Shown here: positions 16,972-25,553 of the stretch, piece by piece
How positions within the stretch are numbered: the stretch's first letter is position 1
Layout of the letters: each line of letters begins with the position of its first letter
Assembly (NCBI GenBank): GCA_017429205.1
Contig: JAFRPH010000062.1
Coordinates: 1-64,000 of the forward strand
Reading direction: 5' to 3'
DNA length: 64,000 nucleotides
Origin: Bacteroidales bacterium
Lineage (GTDB): Bacteria > Bacteroidota > Bacteroidia > Bacteroidales > UBA932
Program-made: the position numbers and the translations under genes
Notes under the pieces: generated by a model
What the model saw: the letters and a program-made list of their open reading frames with translations, nothing else
Told to the model about the DNA's origin: nothing
The model's database searches: none

Positions 16972-17451
16972 CTATTTTTCCCGGACGGCCTTGCCGCTCA
17001 GGTGGTCGATGGTGAATTCCAGCATTTCGGCGCGGGGGCCGTTCTTGACGATGTCGGCTTCCGTGTCGTAGCCGTCGGGGAAGTATTTCTTGCCCAGGGA
17101 GCGGAGGCGGGCGAGGCGGTCGGCATCATCGGCCAGGATGCGGACGCGGCCGAAGCAGATCACGCTCTTGACGTGATACCACCAGTCGCCGGGCTCCTTT
17201 TCCGGCTCGTCCAGGACCGTGAAGCAGGCCTTGTCGCAGGCGCGAAGGGCGTCCAGCTTGTGGCCTTCCTTGGCGCAGTGAAAGTAGAGTTTCCCGTCCT
17301 CGAACACGAAGTTGATGGGCACGGTGTAAGGATATCCGCCATCGCCGATGACGGAGAGGAAGCCCCGGTAGCCGCAGGCCAGGATCTGGAGGCATTCTTC
17401 CTCCGGAAGGGCCTGCTTGAACCGGCGCATGGGCCGGAAAACGGGATCCAT
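16972..17451 (-). CDS. Pyridoxamine 5'-phosphate oxidase-like (NimA-type) flavoprotein
   Basis: 159 residues. The fold is seen in CGYRGFLSVIGDGGYPYTVP, FVFEDGKLYFHCAKEGHKLDAL and VICFGRVRIL, the layout of the small FMN-binding split-barrel proteins related to NimA. Some relatives reduce 5-nitroimidazoles, but most have unknown substrates, so drug resistance should not be assumed. No signal peptide. It lies 3 bp after the flavodoxin gene. Confidence 0.85.
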   Translation of the reverse strand: MDPVFRPMRRFKQALPEEECLQILACGYRGFLSVIGDGGYPYTVPINFVFEDGKLYFHCAKEGHKLDALRACDKACFTVLDEPEKEPGDWWYHVKSVICFGRVRILADDADRLARLRSLGKKYFPDGYDTEADIVKNGPRAEMLEFTIDHLSGKAVREK

Positions 17452-17454
17452 CCC

Positions 17455-18000
17455 TTACTTGAGTCCGTCCACCCAGGCCTTGATGTCGGCCTTGGAGGCG
17501 CCGTTCAGGGTCTTGCCGGCTTTCCAGTTGATTTCCGGATAGGCTTCGGCGAAGTCCTTGTTGGCCTTGTCGATGGAGCTGCCGCCGGAAGTGGCGAAGA
17601 AGATGACCGTCTTGCCTTCGAAGCCGTAAGCCTCGAGGAAGGTGTTGATGATGGTCGGGGCCGTGTACCACCAGACCGGGAAGCCGAGGTAGACCACGTC
17701 ATAGCTGTCGGCGTCCTTGAGGTCCTTCACGATGGCCGGGCGGGAGCTCTTGTCCTGCATTTCGACGGAGCTGCGGGAGGCCTTGTCGCGCCAGTCCAGG
17801 TCGGCGGCGGTGTACTTGACTTCCGGCTTGATCTCGTAGAGGGTGCCGCCGGTGACTTCGGCGAGGTCCTTGGCCACGGCCTCGGTGGTGCCGGTGGCGG
17901 TGAAATAGGCGACGAGGGTTTTCATCTCTTTCTTGTTGTTCTGGCCGCAGGCGGTGAGGGCCATGGCCAGGGCGGCGAGGGTGATGAGGATTTTGTTCAT
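17455..18000 (-). CDS. Flavodoxin-domain lipoprotein
   Basis: 181 residues with lipobox Cys18 (ALTACGQ). The mature part is a flavodoxin fold: LVAYFTATGTTEAVAKDL (FMN phosphate loop, about 29-46), DVVYLGFPVWWYTAPTI and KTVIFFATSGGSS. It resembles short-chain flavodoxins used as anaerobic electron carriers, but lipid-anchored in the envelope. Together with the flavin reductase-like lipoprotein it suggests an extracytoplasmic electron-transfer module (inference). Confidence 0.88.
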   Translation of the reverse strand: MNKILITLAALAMALTACGQNNKKEMKTLVAYFTATGTTEAVAKDLAEVTGGTLYEIKPEVKYTAADLDWRDKASRSSVEMQDKSSRPAIVKDLKDADSYDVVYLGFPVWWYTAPTIINTFLEAYGFEGKTVIFFATSGGSSIDKANKDFAEAYPEINWKAGKTLNGASKADIKAWVDGLK

Positions 18001-18014
18001 GGTTATGCTTTTGA

Positions 18015-18203
18015 TTATTCGATTCGGATGCTTCCGTCATCGTCGATGACGACGATGTCTCCTTCCTGGACGTTCACGAAACCGTCGTCCGTCAGGATGG
18101 ACAGGATCGTGAGGCCCATGCAGAAGTAGGGATCCAGGACCTTGTCGCCCAGGATCGCCTTGAATTCGGCCTGGTTGGTGCCGGTGTAGGGGATCTTAGT
18201 CAT
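18015..18203 (-). CDS. 62-aa protein of unknown function
   Basis: 62 residues, acidic, with DPYFCMGLTILSILTDDGF and end DIVVIDDDGSIRIE; no signal peptide. It overlaps the start of its frame with the end of the phosphoesterase gene (8 bp) and lies 14 bp before the flavodoxin gene, a normal in-operon arrangement. No family recognised. Confidence 0.6.
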   Translation of the reverse strand: MTKIPYTGTNQAEFKAILGDKVLDPYFCMGLTILSILTDDGFVNVQEGDIVVIDDDGSIRIE

Positions 18204-19278
18204 TCTTTCCTTTCAGTTTCAGGACCAGGTACTCCGAGCGGGTGCCGACGCGGATCTTGGCGCCCCAGAGGCCCAGGCCGGAGGAGATGTAATAGCGGGT
18301 GTCCCCTTTGCGGTAGGCCCCCCAGGATTTCTCGAACATCAGGTCGGTGGCCCAGGAGACGGGCCAGACCTGGCCGCGGTGCGTGTGCCCGCTGAACTGG
18401 AAGTCGACGCCCGCGGCTTCCGCTTCTTCCAGGTGGCTCGGCTGGTGGTCCAGGACGAGGGTGAAGCCTTCCAGGCCGTCGGCCAGGTCGCGCAGGGCGG
18501 CCCGGCCCGGGGTGGAGCGGTCCTTGCGGCCGATCACGTCGACCCCCTTGAAATGGGCCACGGAGTCCTTCAGGACCCGGATTCCGGCGGCTTTGAAGAA
18601 CTGTTCCGCCTGCGGCAGGCCGGCATAGGTCTCGTGATTGCCGAGGACGGTCCAGACAGGCGCCTCGAGGCGCCGGAATTCCTCCTCGTAACGGCCTTCC
18701 GTCACCGGCCGCAGGCTCCGGTCGATGATGTCCCCGCCGATGAGCACGAGGTCCGGCTTCTCGGCGTTGATCAGGTCCACCCAGCGGCCGAGTTCCGCCT
18801 TCCGGTTGTGGTAGCCGATATGCAGGTCGCTGGCCAGGACGATGGTCAAGGGCTTTTCCAGGGGCTTGTCCGTCTCCAGCGTCAGTTCTTCGCGGTATTT
18901 GTGCGGATAATGGATGGCACCCAGCGTCATAACCAGCGCCACGATGCCCACGGCCCCCAGCAGCCCCGCCGCGCTGTCCTTCAGGAGCGTCTTGGGCAGG
19001 AGATGGCAGAGAGAGGCGATATCGGCCACGAGGAACACCAGCAGCAGATACAGGAAAGCGATCATCCAGGTGTTGCCCACCTCGTAGAGCACGGTCGCCA
19101 CCTTGACAGGGACGCGCTCCGTGTAGGCGAAGCCAGCGAACATCGTCGCCATCCAAAGCACGAACAGGCCCGTGACGACGAGTTTCCACCCGGAGGGCGC
19201 AATTCGCCACAGGTGCCAGCAGACATAGCCTGTGAGCACGAGGACGAGCGACAGTATGACAAGGAATCCGGCCCGCAC
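18196..19278 (-). CDS. Membrane-anchored metallophosphoesterase
   Basis: 360 residues. Four hydrophobic segments occupy the first 125 residues; a calcineurin-like phosphoesterase domain follows with ASDLHIGYHN, GGDIIDRS, VLGNHETY and FSGHTHRGQVWP, supplying all metal-ligand motifs. Relatives (YaeI/YkuE type) hydrolyse lipid-linked or other phosphoesters at the membrane. Stop and start codons of the next phosphoesterase gene upstream are 1 bp apart. Confidence 0.9.
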   Translation of the reverse strand: MRAGFLVILSLVLVLTGYVCWHLWRIAPSGWKLVVTGLFVLWMATMFAGFAYTERVPVKVATVLYEVGNTWMIAFLYLLLVFLVADIASLCHLLPKTLLKDSAAGLLGAVGIVALVMTLGAIHYPHKYREELTLETDKPLEKPLTIVLASDLHIGYHNRKAELGRWVDLINAEKPDLVLIGGDIIDRSLRPVTEGRYEEEFRRLEAPVWTVLGNHETYAGLPQAEQFFKAAGIRVLKDSVAHFKGVDVIGRKDRSTPGRAALRDLADGLEGFTLVLDHQPSHLEEAEAAGVDFQFSGHTHRGQVWPVSWATDLMFEKSWGAYRKGDTRYYISSGLGLWGAKIRVGTRSEYLVLKLKGKND

Positions 19279-19279
19279 T

Positions 19280-20413
19280 TTACCTCAATTGGAAACGGTG
19301 GGACAAAAGGGTGCTGCTTCCGGCGTAGAAGTCCACGAAGATGTCGTCGGGACCGACCAGGAGCTTGTAGGAACCGGCTGCGTCGGCCCAGCTGTAGCGG
19401 CGGACGCCCGGGCGGTATTCGTTGAAGAGGTCCTGGACGGGTCCCGGCTCGCCGAGCTCGGGGTGGCTTTTCAGCATCTGGGAGCCGTAGCCGTCGGGGG
19501 AGGAGACCTTCTCGGTCCAGGCGCCCTGGGACTCTTTCGCCCAGACGCTGGACATCGTCATCTGGGTGATGCGGCCGCCGTCGCCGTACCAGTCCAGGAG
19601 CTCGGTCTTGTGGGTGTGGCCGCACAGGACGACGGCCTGGCGGGAAGCCAGCAGGCGGCGGACGTGGCGGCGCTCTTCGGCCCGCTTGTCGTCGCGGCTG
19701 CCCAGCAGGATCCACCACCAGTACGAGGCGCTGTCGTAGGGGAAAACGGGGCTGTGGACCACGACGAACGTGTGGCGGGCCCCTTCGGCCCCCCGGAGCA
19801 GCTGCTCGATCCGGGCCACGTCGGCCTGGGTGAAGTTGAGGACGATGTAGGCGTCGTCACCCACGTCGAATCGGAAATTGGTGTCCTGGATGGGCTTTCC
19901 CAGCTCCTTCGACAGGCGGGCGGGCATGTAGTCCGCATAGGCTTTCTTGGCGACGGCGTCGTCATTGCCCCGGAGGTCGTGGTTGCCGGCGACCGTGACG
20001 AAAGGAAGGTTCGGGGCCACCCCCTGCTTGAGGAGGTCGAAGGTGTCGGCCAGAAACGCCGTATGGGCGGCCGCCGTGGCCGTGTCGCCCTGGATGAGGT
20101 CGCCCATCTGCAGGACGAAACGGGTGTCGTCGTCCACCAGGCGGGCCGCCCGATTCACCAGGGCGGGGCAGCGGACGTCCCACATGTCGGCGTTGCGGAC
20201 GAATTCTTTCCGGTGGTTCGCTTCCCGCGTGGGGTTCGGGTCCGTGTAATCTGCGTGATACTTGTCAGGATCCGGCGCGTCGTAGTGCGTGTCGCCGAGG
20301 ATGACGACGGAATACTTGCCTCGGTCCGCGGCGAAAGCCTCCGTGGCCCGTCCCAGCAGCGAGGCGCCGACCACGGCGCCGGCCGAATACTTGAAGAACG
20401 ATCTTCTGTCCAT
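19280..20413 (-). CDS. Secreted metallophosphoesterase with a Tat-like signal
   Basis: 377 residues starting MDRRSFFKYSAGAVVGASLL, a twin-arginine-like export signal. Metal-binding motifs are GDTHYD, GDLIQGD, VAGNHDLRG, VVHSP and CGHTHKTE. The family hydrolyses phosphomono- or diesters; substrate unknown. It is the second of two adjacent but different phosphoesterases. It lies 8 bp after the GH2 gene. Confidence 0.9.
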   Translation of the reverse strand: MDRRSFFKYSAGAVVGASLLGRATEAFAADRGKYSVVILGDTHYDAPDPDKYHADYTDPNPTREANHRKEFVRNADMWDVRCPALVNRAARLVDDDTRFVLQMGDLIQGDTATAAAHTAFLADTFDLLKQGVAPNLPFVTVAGNHDLRGNDDAVAKKAYADYMPARLSKELGKPIQDTNFRFDVGDDAYIVLNFTQADVARIEQLLRGAEGARHTFVVVHSPVFPYDSASYWWWILLGSRDDKRAEERRHVRRLLASRQAVVLCGHTHKTELLDWYGDGGRITQMTMSSVWAKESQGAWTEKVSSPDGYGSQMLKSHPELGEPGPVQDLFNEYRPGVRRYSWADAAGSYKLLVGPDDIFVDFYAGSSTLLSHRFQLR

Positions 20414-20421
20414 GGCTTAAG

Positions 20422-22467
20422 TTATAAGGCTTTCCAGGTGACCTCGTCGGCGGTGCCGTCGGGGGAGACGGCCTTGAAGGTGGTCTCTTCCGGGCCCATC
20501 GTCACGTCGGGGAACTTCCAAATGACGCCCGTGGGCTCGCCGGAGGTGGCCAGTTCGGCCACTTTCTCCCCGTTGCGGAAGAGCGTCAGGCTCGGGGCGT
20601 TGGAATAGACGGTGAGGGTGAACTGCTGGCCGGCCGGGCGGCACTTCAGGCGCCGGGCGGTGATGTACACCGTCTCCACTTCGTGGTTCCACCAGGCCTT
20701 GTACAGGTAGAAAACGTCCTTCTTCGTCTGGCGGTCCCGCGTGATGAGGCCCTTGTCGTTCATATACATCCGGTCGGGGTTCACGACGTAGTTCACGCCG
20801 TCCTCCGAGTCCACGAAGCCTTCGTGGCGGTCGGCGACCGGGAAGTCGAACAGGATCCAGAGGGAGGTGAAATTCAACCACGGCATCTGCGCGATCTGCT
20901 GCGCGTGCGCCTCGTGGGACAGGTTTCCATAGGCCTCGAAGTGCAGGGAGTCGGTCCGGTCGCGGCGGACGGCGCCATCGTCCCAGGTCTCGCAGTAGGG
21001 ATTGATGCCCACGCCGTACTCGGAGATGTTGGCCGGGCCCATCACGTCGCGGATCCGGGTCATGTCCGTGGTGATGCCGCTGAAGTCGCCGTAATTGTAG
21101 TACCAGCCGTGGTAGCGGTTCTCGGAGAAGTAGTCGGCCTTGAGCTCGGTGTAGCGGTCGCGCTGGAAGACGGAATCGTCGGTCAGGCCCACCAGGCGGG
21201 TGGGATCCAGCGACTTCGCGTAGTCATACAGCCGCGCGGTCTCTTCCACCACGCGGTCCGTGTCCAGCCAGCCCTGGTAGTTCGGGCGGTTGCCCCAGCT
21301 GTCCAGCTCGTTCCACATCCCCCAGAAGCAGATGGACGGGTGGTTGTACAGGCTCGTGACCATCTCCCGCATCTGCTGGTGGATGTTCTCGAAATAGGCC
21401 TCGGAGGCGTTCGTGCCGCAGATGTTCACCCAGGGAATCTCGGTCTGGACGATGATGCCCATCCGGTCGCACAACCGGAATTCCTCGTCGTTGTGCGGAT
21501 AGTGCGCGAGCCGGAGGAAGTTGCAGCCGAGCTCCTTCACGACGGCGTAATCGTTCGCGATGTCCTCCTGGGTGAGGGCCGACGCCTTCCCGGCCATGTC
21601 CTGGTGCATCGACACGCCCCGGAGCGGATAAGGTTTGCCGTTGAGGCTGAAGCCTTTGTCCTTGTCGACACTGAAATAGCGGAAGCCGACCTCGGTGCAG
21701 GCGACGTCCTTGCCGACTTGGATTTCCACAGTATAGAGGTACGGGTCCAGGACGCCGTTCCAGAGGTGGGGGTTGTCCAGGGTCAGGACCGTCGCAAACG
21801 CTTGGCCGGCATCGGCAGGAAGGTCGATGCTGGCCGTCTCTTTCGCGACCACTTTCCCGGCGGCGTCCTTGAGCAGTGCCGTCACCTTCTCCGACCGGTC
21901 TTTCCCGGTGTTCCGGATATAGGCGCAGACCTCGGCAACCACTTTATTGTCAGTAACTTCCTTCTGAACTACATGCAGGCGGTACGGCCCAAACTCCTCC
22001 GGAGAGAAGAAGACATCGCCGTACACCAGCAGGCGGACGGGATTGTGCAGGCCGCCGTTCTTGTTGAAGTCGGAACTGACGGGAATCATCTCGATGTCCT
22101 CCGTGTTGTCGCAGACGACTTCCACCTGGCCGCTGTGCGGGAGCGGGATGACGAAGGGTGTGTAGCCGCCCTTGTGGGCCATCAGGAGCGTGCCGTCCAG
22201 GTACACTTCCGCCGCCTGGGCCGCGCCCTCGAAGAGCAGGAAGGCGTTCTTCCCGGAGGGGAAGGAGACTTCCCGGCGGTAATGGGCCTTGCCGCGGTAA
22301 TACTTCCGGGTAGGTCCATCCAGGGCGTTGTAGGAGTGGGGGACCGTGACGGCTTCCCACTGGTCCCCGTCCTTGGAGAACTGCCAGTCTGTCAAGTCGG
22401 TTTCGGGTGTCACGCCGCAGGCGGCGAGGAGGGAAAGGGCCACGAGGCCCGGCAACAGGTATTTCAT
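20422..22467 (-). CDS. GH2 beta-galactosidase-like lipoprotein
   Basis: 681 residues with lipobox Cys17 (LLAACGV). Jelly-roll domain (YYRGKAHYRREV, AAEVYLDGTLL), immunoglobulin-like domain, then the TIM barrel with HPSICFWGMWNELDSWG (acid/base Glu) and NISEYGVGINPY (nucleophile Glu), both canonical for GH2. A C-terminal beta domain follows (about 600-681). Beta-galactosidase is the commonest activity of this layout, but beta-glucuronidase and others are possible. It lies in an operon with a cyclophilin and phosphoesterases rather than with a SusC/D pair. Confidence 0.88.
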   Translation of the reverse strand: MKYLLPGLVALSLLAACGVTPETDLTDWQFSKDGDQWEAVTVPHSYNALDGPTRKYYRGKAHYRREVSFPSGKNAFLLFEGAAQAAEVYLDGTLLMAHKGGYTPFVIPLPHSGQVEVVCDNTEDIEMIPVSSDFNKNGGLHNPVRLLVYGDVFFSPEEFGPYRLHVVQKEVTDNKVVAEVCAYIRNTGKDRSEKVTALLKDAAGKVVAKETASIDLPADAGQAFATVLTLDNPHLWNGVLDPYLYTVEIQVGKDVACTEVGFRYFSVDKDKGFSLNGKPYPLRGVSMHQDMAGKASALTQEDIANDYAVVKELGCNFLRLAHYPHNDEEFRLCDRMGIIVQTEIPWVNICGTNASEAYFENIHQQMREMVTSLYNHPSICFWGMWNELDSWGNRPNYQGWLDTDRVVEETARLYDYAKSLDPTRLVGLTDDSVFQRDRYTELKADYFSENRYHGWYYNYGDFSGITTDMTRIRDVMGPANISEYGVGINPYCETWDDGAVRRDRTDSLHFEAYGNLSHEAHAQQIAQMPWLNFTSLWILFDFPVADRHEGFVDSEDGVNYVVNPDRMYMNDKGLITRDRQTKKDVFYLYKAWWNHEVETVYITARRLKCRPAGQQFTLTVYSNAPSLTLFRNGEKVAELATSGEPTGVIWKFPDVTMGPEETTFKAVSPDGTADEVTWKAL

Positions 22468-22471
22468 AGGC

Positions 22472-23047
22472 TTATTCCTTGCGATAGACTTTGAGCATCC
22501 GGATGTCCTCGAGGGGACGGTCGTTCTCGTCCGTCGCCACTTTCTGGATGGCTTCGAGCACGTCCATCCCTTCGGTCACTTCCCCGAAGACGGTGTAGGC
22601 GCCGTCCAGGTGCGGGCAGGGACGCATCATGAAACAGTACTGGGAGGCGCAGGATTCGCGCTGGGGATTGACGTCATCCCCTTCGCGGGCGGCCAGGATG
22701 GACCCTTTCACGCAGGTGATGCCCTGGTCCACGCGGATTTCCGCCGGCACCCGGAAGTCGGGCTCGCCGTCGCCGAGCATCTCGCCCGGCTTCGCGTACT
22801 TCGAATTCGGGTCGCCGCCCTGGATGACGAAATCGTCGATGACCCGGTGGAAAAGCAGGCTGTCGAAGTAATGCTCCTCCGCGAGCCGGATGAAATTGTC
22901 CCGGTGCAGCGGCGTTTCGTTGTACAGCTTGAACTCTACGGTCCCCATCGTCGTTTCCACGACCATCACGACCTCTTTTTCGGTTTTCGGTCCGCAGGCG
23001 GCGAGCATCGCCGCGAGGGCCGCGAGCCAAAGGATCCTTTTGCGCAT
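22472..23047 (-). CDS. Cyclophilin-type peptidyl-prolyl isomerase lipoprotein
   Basis: 191 residues from the ATG at 23047, chosen because it gives a clean lipoprotein signal (MRKRILWLAALAAMLAACG, Cys18); two upstream codons in frame would only add a charged tail. The cyclophilin core is clear: MGTVEFKLYNETPLHRDNF, FHRVIDDFVIQGGDPN, then YTVFGEVTEGMDVLEAI. It speeds proline isomerisation in exported proteins. First gene of the minus-strand run that ends at 15529. Confidence 0.92.
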   Translation of the reverse strand: MRKRILWLAALAAMLAACGPKTEKEVVMVVETTMGTVEFKLYNETPLHRDNFIRLAEEHYFDSLLFHRVIDDFVIQGGDPNSKYAKPGEMLGDGEPDFRVPAEIRVDQGITCVKGSILAAREGDDVNPQRESCASQYCFMMRPCPHLDGAYTVFGEVTEGMDVLEAIQKVATDENDRPLEDIRMLKVYRKE

Positions 23048-23107
23048 AGCAGTTCTTCTTTCCATGGTTTCCAATCACGAAAGATACGAATTCTTGGCGG
23101 GTCCGCC

Positions 23108-23142
23108 AAAAAAAAACCGGGGAAGACAGAGTCTTTCCCGGT
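23108..23142 (-). terminator. Rho-independent terminator
   Basis: On the minus strand ACCGGGAAAGAC, loop TCT and GTCTTCCCCGGT form a 12-bp stem with one mismatch, followed by a run of nine Ts. It ends the transcript of the gene at 23166-23735 and insulates the cyclophilin operon. Confidence 0.8.
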
Positions 23143-23165
23143 AAAACCAAGGGCGGAGGCTGCGG

Positions 23166-23735
23166 CTACAGGTCCTGGCTGTTGAGTTCGTCCTGGCGGC
23201 GGCAGTTGATCGCGTCCTCGTAGAGGAGGTTGATGGCCGGCTGCTGGGTCATCGGGTTGTTGGCGATCACGAGGTGGATCGTGCCTTCGGGAGATACGAA
23301 GCGGGCGTACCAGCGGGCGCGGCCCCGGCGGAGCGCTTCAAGCTCGCGTCCGTCGCCGTCGGAGAAGGGGAGTTGGAACTCCTGGGCCAGCTCCACCGGC
23401 TCTCCGTACTTGAAGGAGAGGCTCCTGAGGAGCGTGTAGAAGTCCAGCCGGAGGTTGCCCCAGTTGTCGGGCGAGGGGTAGTTCACCGCAACGCGGCTTG
23501 TCGTTCCTTCGCTGGTAGGCATGACGAAGATGTCCACCGTCTTGCCCGTGAAACGGCCGCGCAGCGCGGCGCCGTATTGACCGTCGTTGACAAGGTGGAA
23601 CTCATTCTGGCAGAGGGCTTCGACGAACGCCTTCTCGGGCCCGTCGATGGGGATGTTCTTGAACTTCAGGTGCTCCTGCGCCCCGGCCCAGCAGCAGATG
23701 CCGAGGGTCACCAGGAAGAGGACAATTCTTTTCAT
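23166..23735 (-). CDS. Secreted protein of unknown function
   Basis: 189 residues from the ATG at 23735 (chosen because the signal peptide MKRIVLFLVTLGICCWAGAQ starts there; the -7 box lies just upstream). The mature part is a single globular unit with FKNIPIDGPEKAFVEALCQN and LSFKYGEPVELAQEF; the phrase resembles small exported proteins often found in Bacteroidales genomes. I recognise no catalytic motif. It has its own promoter and terminator. Confidence 0.7.
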   Translation of the reverse strand: MKRIVLFLVTLGICCWAGAQEHLKFKNIPIDGPEKAFVEALCQNEFHLVNDGQYGAALRGRFTGKTVDIFVMPTSEGTTSRVAVNYPSPDNWGNLRLDFYTLLRSLSFKYGEPVELAQEFQLPFSDGDGRELEALRRGRARWYARFVSPEGTIHLVIANNPMTQQPAINLLYEDAINCRRQDELNSQDL

Positions 23736-23763
23736 AGCGGTGTGGTATTGGTTATTCTGCAAA

Positions 23764-23771
23764 CAAAAATA
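23764..23771 (-). promoter_or_regulatory. -7 box of the 23166-23735 gene
   Basis: On the minus strand TATTTTTG, a TAnnTTTG match, about 29 nt before the ATG. Confidence 0.5.
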
Positions 23772-23792
23772 GGAAAAAAAATACAAAAGATG

Positions 23793-23833
23793 GTGGACAT
23801 TTTTAAAAATGCACATTTTTGCGGCGTGTCCAC
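23793..23833. other. Inverted repeat GTGGACA/TGTCCAC
   Basis: GTGGACA and TGTCCAC bracket an AT-rich centre that has its own ATTTTTAAAAAT palindrome. The right flank TTTTTGCGGCGTGTCCAC matches the sequence after the tRNA-Arg terminator (TTTTTGCGGCATGTCCAC at about 9797-9814). Confidence 0.4.
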
Positions 23834-23898
23834 CCGCGTGTGAAGAGAATTTGAAAGGATTTGGAGCGATTATATAAAAACAAGGGGGGATTGTTGTG

Positions 23899-23906
23899 TA
23901 ACTTTG
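23899..23906 (+). promoter_or_regulatory. -7 box of the carboxylesterase gene
   Basis: TAACTTTG, followed by C; about 43 nt before the ATG. Confidence 0.5.
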
Positions 23907-23949
23907 CTACAAGCAAGATAATTTGACACAAGACCAAACCTCATCTGAT

Positions 23950-25515
23950 ATGAAGAAACTCTATTTCCTGGCCCTTGCGGCCCTGCTGCTTGCCGCGTGC
24001 AAGACGGAAACGAAGGTTCCTGTACTGACCATCACGGGTGGTCAGGTCCAGGGTGTTACGACTGACATTCCCGGTGTCGTCGCGTACAAAGGCATCCCTT
24101 ACGCCGCGCCGCCGATCGGCGACCTCCGCTGGAAAGAGCCGCAGCCCGTCGTCGCGTGGGACGGTGTGCTGCAGGCGGACCGGTTCGGCCATCCCGGCTA
24201 TCAGGCCGTCCACTATCCCGGCGGCTATTTCACCGAGTGGGGCTATGGCGAGGAGGCTCAGTGCAGCGAGGACTGCCTGTACCTGAACGTCTGGACGACG
24301 GCGGCCGGCAAGCCCGGTGAGAAACTCCCGGTCGCTTACTGGATCCACGGCGGCGGCTACCGCGAAGGCTGGGGCTCCGAACCCGAGTTCGACGGTGAGG
24401 AGTTCGCCAACCACGGCGTGGTCCTCGTGTCCATCAACTACCGTCTCGGCGTCTTCGGTTTCCTGGCCCATCCCGAACTGGCGGCCGAGAGCCCGCACGG
24501 CGTGTCCGGCAACTACGGTGTCCTGGACATGATCCAGGGCCTGAAGTGGGTCAAGGAGAACATCGCCCAGTTCGGCGGCGATCCCGACAACGTGATGATC
24601 TTCGGCCAGAGCGCCGGCGGCGGCGCCGTCCGCACCCTGGTCGAGTCCCCGCTCGCCCGCGGCCTGTTCAACAAGGCGGTCATCATGAGCGCCGGTGGCA
24701 TGGGCGGCATGGGCGGCGGCCGTCGTCCGGCTGCCGCGCCCGCGGCTCCGGCGAACGCCCGCCCGGCCACGGCCCGTCCTCCGATGAACTTCGGCCCGCT
24801 CACCCTCGAAGACATCCAGAACAACAACAAGAAGATCCTCGACTGGGCCGGCCTGACCGACCTGCAGAAGATGCGCGCCGCCGGCACCGAGACCATCTAC
24901 GCCCTCAGCACCATCTACGCCGGCGCCAACGGCTTCGGCGGTGGCAATGGCATGTTCGGCGGCGGTCCCGCCCTCACGGGCGCTCCGATCGTGGACGGCT
25001 ACGTCTCCCTGAAGTCCTTCGACGAGGCGGCCATCGACGGCTCCCTGGCGGATGTCCCGTATATGATGGGCTTCACCAAGGACGATATGGGCAATATGAC
25101 CGAGGGCATCGCGAACTTCGCGCTGAACCGTCAGGAGAAGGGCAGCAAGTGCTACGCCTACCAGTTCGCCCGTCCGCTCCCGGACGACGGCAGCCAGAAG
25201 GTGTACGTCCTCAAGGGCGCCTTCCACTCCTCCGACCTTTGGTACGTGTTCAAGTCCCTGAAGCACTGCTGGCGTCCCTGGACGCAGGGCGACTGGGATC
25301 TCGCCGAGAAGGAAGTGACCTACTGGGCCAACTTCTGCAAGTACGGCGATCCGAACGGCCCTGAAGGCGGCGAATGGACTCCTTACACCAAGGAGAACCC
25401 GAAGTTCATGGTCTTCAAGCTGGACGATGCCGACAACGAGGCCTCCGCGATGGGCGATCCCGTCCTCGGCGAGCGCTTCAACTGGCCTCCGCAGCCTCCG
25501 AAGGAGGAAAAGTAA
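23950..25515 (+). CDS. Type B carboxylesterase lipoprotein
   Basis: 521 residues with lipobox Cys17 (LLAACKTE). The family's conserved N-terminus (VVAYKGIPYAAPPIGDLRWK), the disulfide-loop region SEDCLYLNVW, the oxyanion WIHGGGYREG, and the nucleophile elbow GQSAGGG (Ser221) are all present. Just after the nucleophile, about residues 250-282, is a low-complexity insert rich in Gly, Ala, Pro and Arg. Extracytoplasmic esterase; substrate may be an acylated or feruloylated sugar (inference). It is 38 bp upstream of the hybrid two-component regulator. Confidence 0.9.
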   Translation: MKKLYFLALAALLLAACKTETKVPVLTITGGQVQGVTTDIPGVVAYKGIPYAAPPIGDLRWKEPQPVVAWDGVLQADRFGHPGYQAVHYPGGYFTEWGYGEEAQCSEDCLYLNVWTTAAGKPGEKLPVAYWIHGGGYREGWGSEPEFDGEEFANHGVVLVSINYRLGVFGFLAHPELAAESPHGVSGNYGVLDMIQGLKWVKENIAQFGGDPDNVMIFGQSAGGGAVRTLVESPLARGLFNKAVIMSAGGMGGMGGGRRPAAAPAAPANARPATARPPMNFGPLTLEDIQNNNKKILDWAGLTDLQKMRAAGTETIYALSTIYAGANGFGGGNGMFGGGPALTGAPIVDGYVSLKSFDEAAIDGSLADVPYMMGFTKDDMGNMTEGIANFALNRQEKGSKCYAYQFARPLPDDGSQKVYVLKGAFHSSDLWYVFKSLKHCWRPWTQGDWDLAEKEVTYWANFCKYGDPNGPEGGEWTPYTKENPKFMVFKLDDADNEASAMGDPVLGERFNWPPQPPKEEK

Positions 25516-25538
25516 TTCCTTTTCCGGCGATTTTTGAC

Positions 25539-25546
25539 TAACTTTA
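25539..25546 (+). promoter_or_regulatory. Candidate -7 box of the hybrid regulator
   Basis: TAACTTTA (one mismatch to TAnnTTTG) ends 7 bp before the ATG, so a transcript from here would be nearly leaderless; read-through from the esterase gene is the alternative. Confidence 0.35.
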
Positions 25547-25553
25547 CGGCCGA

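Noticed and set aside
16972..17451. A nitroimidazole resistance (nim) gene
   Set aside because: The protein is in the broad PNPOx/NimA-like family, but nothing in the sequence shows nitroimidazole reductase activity.
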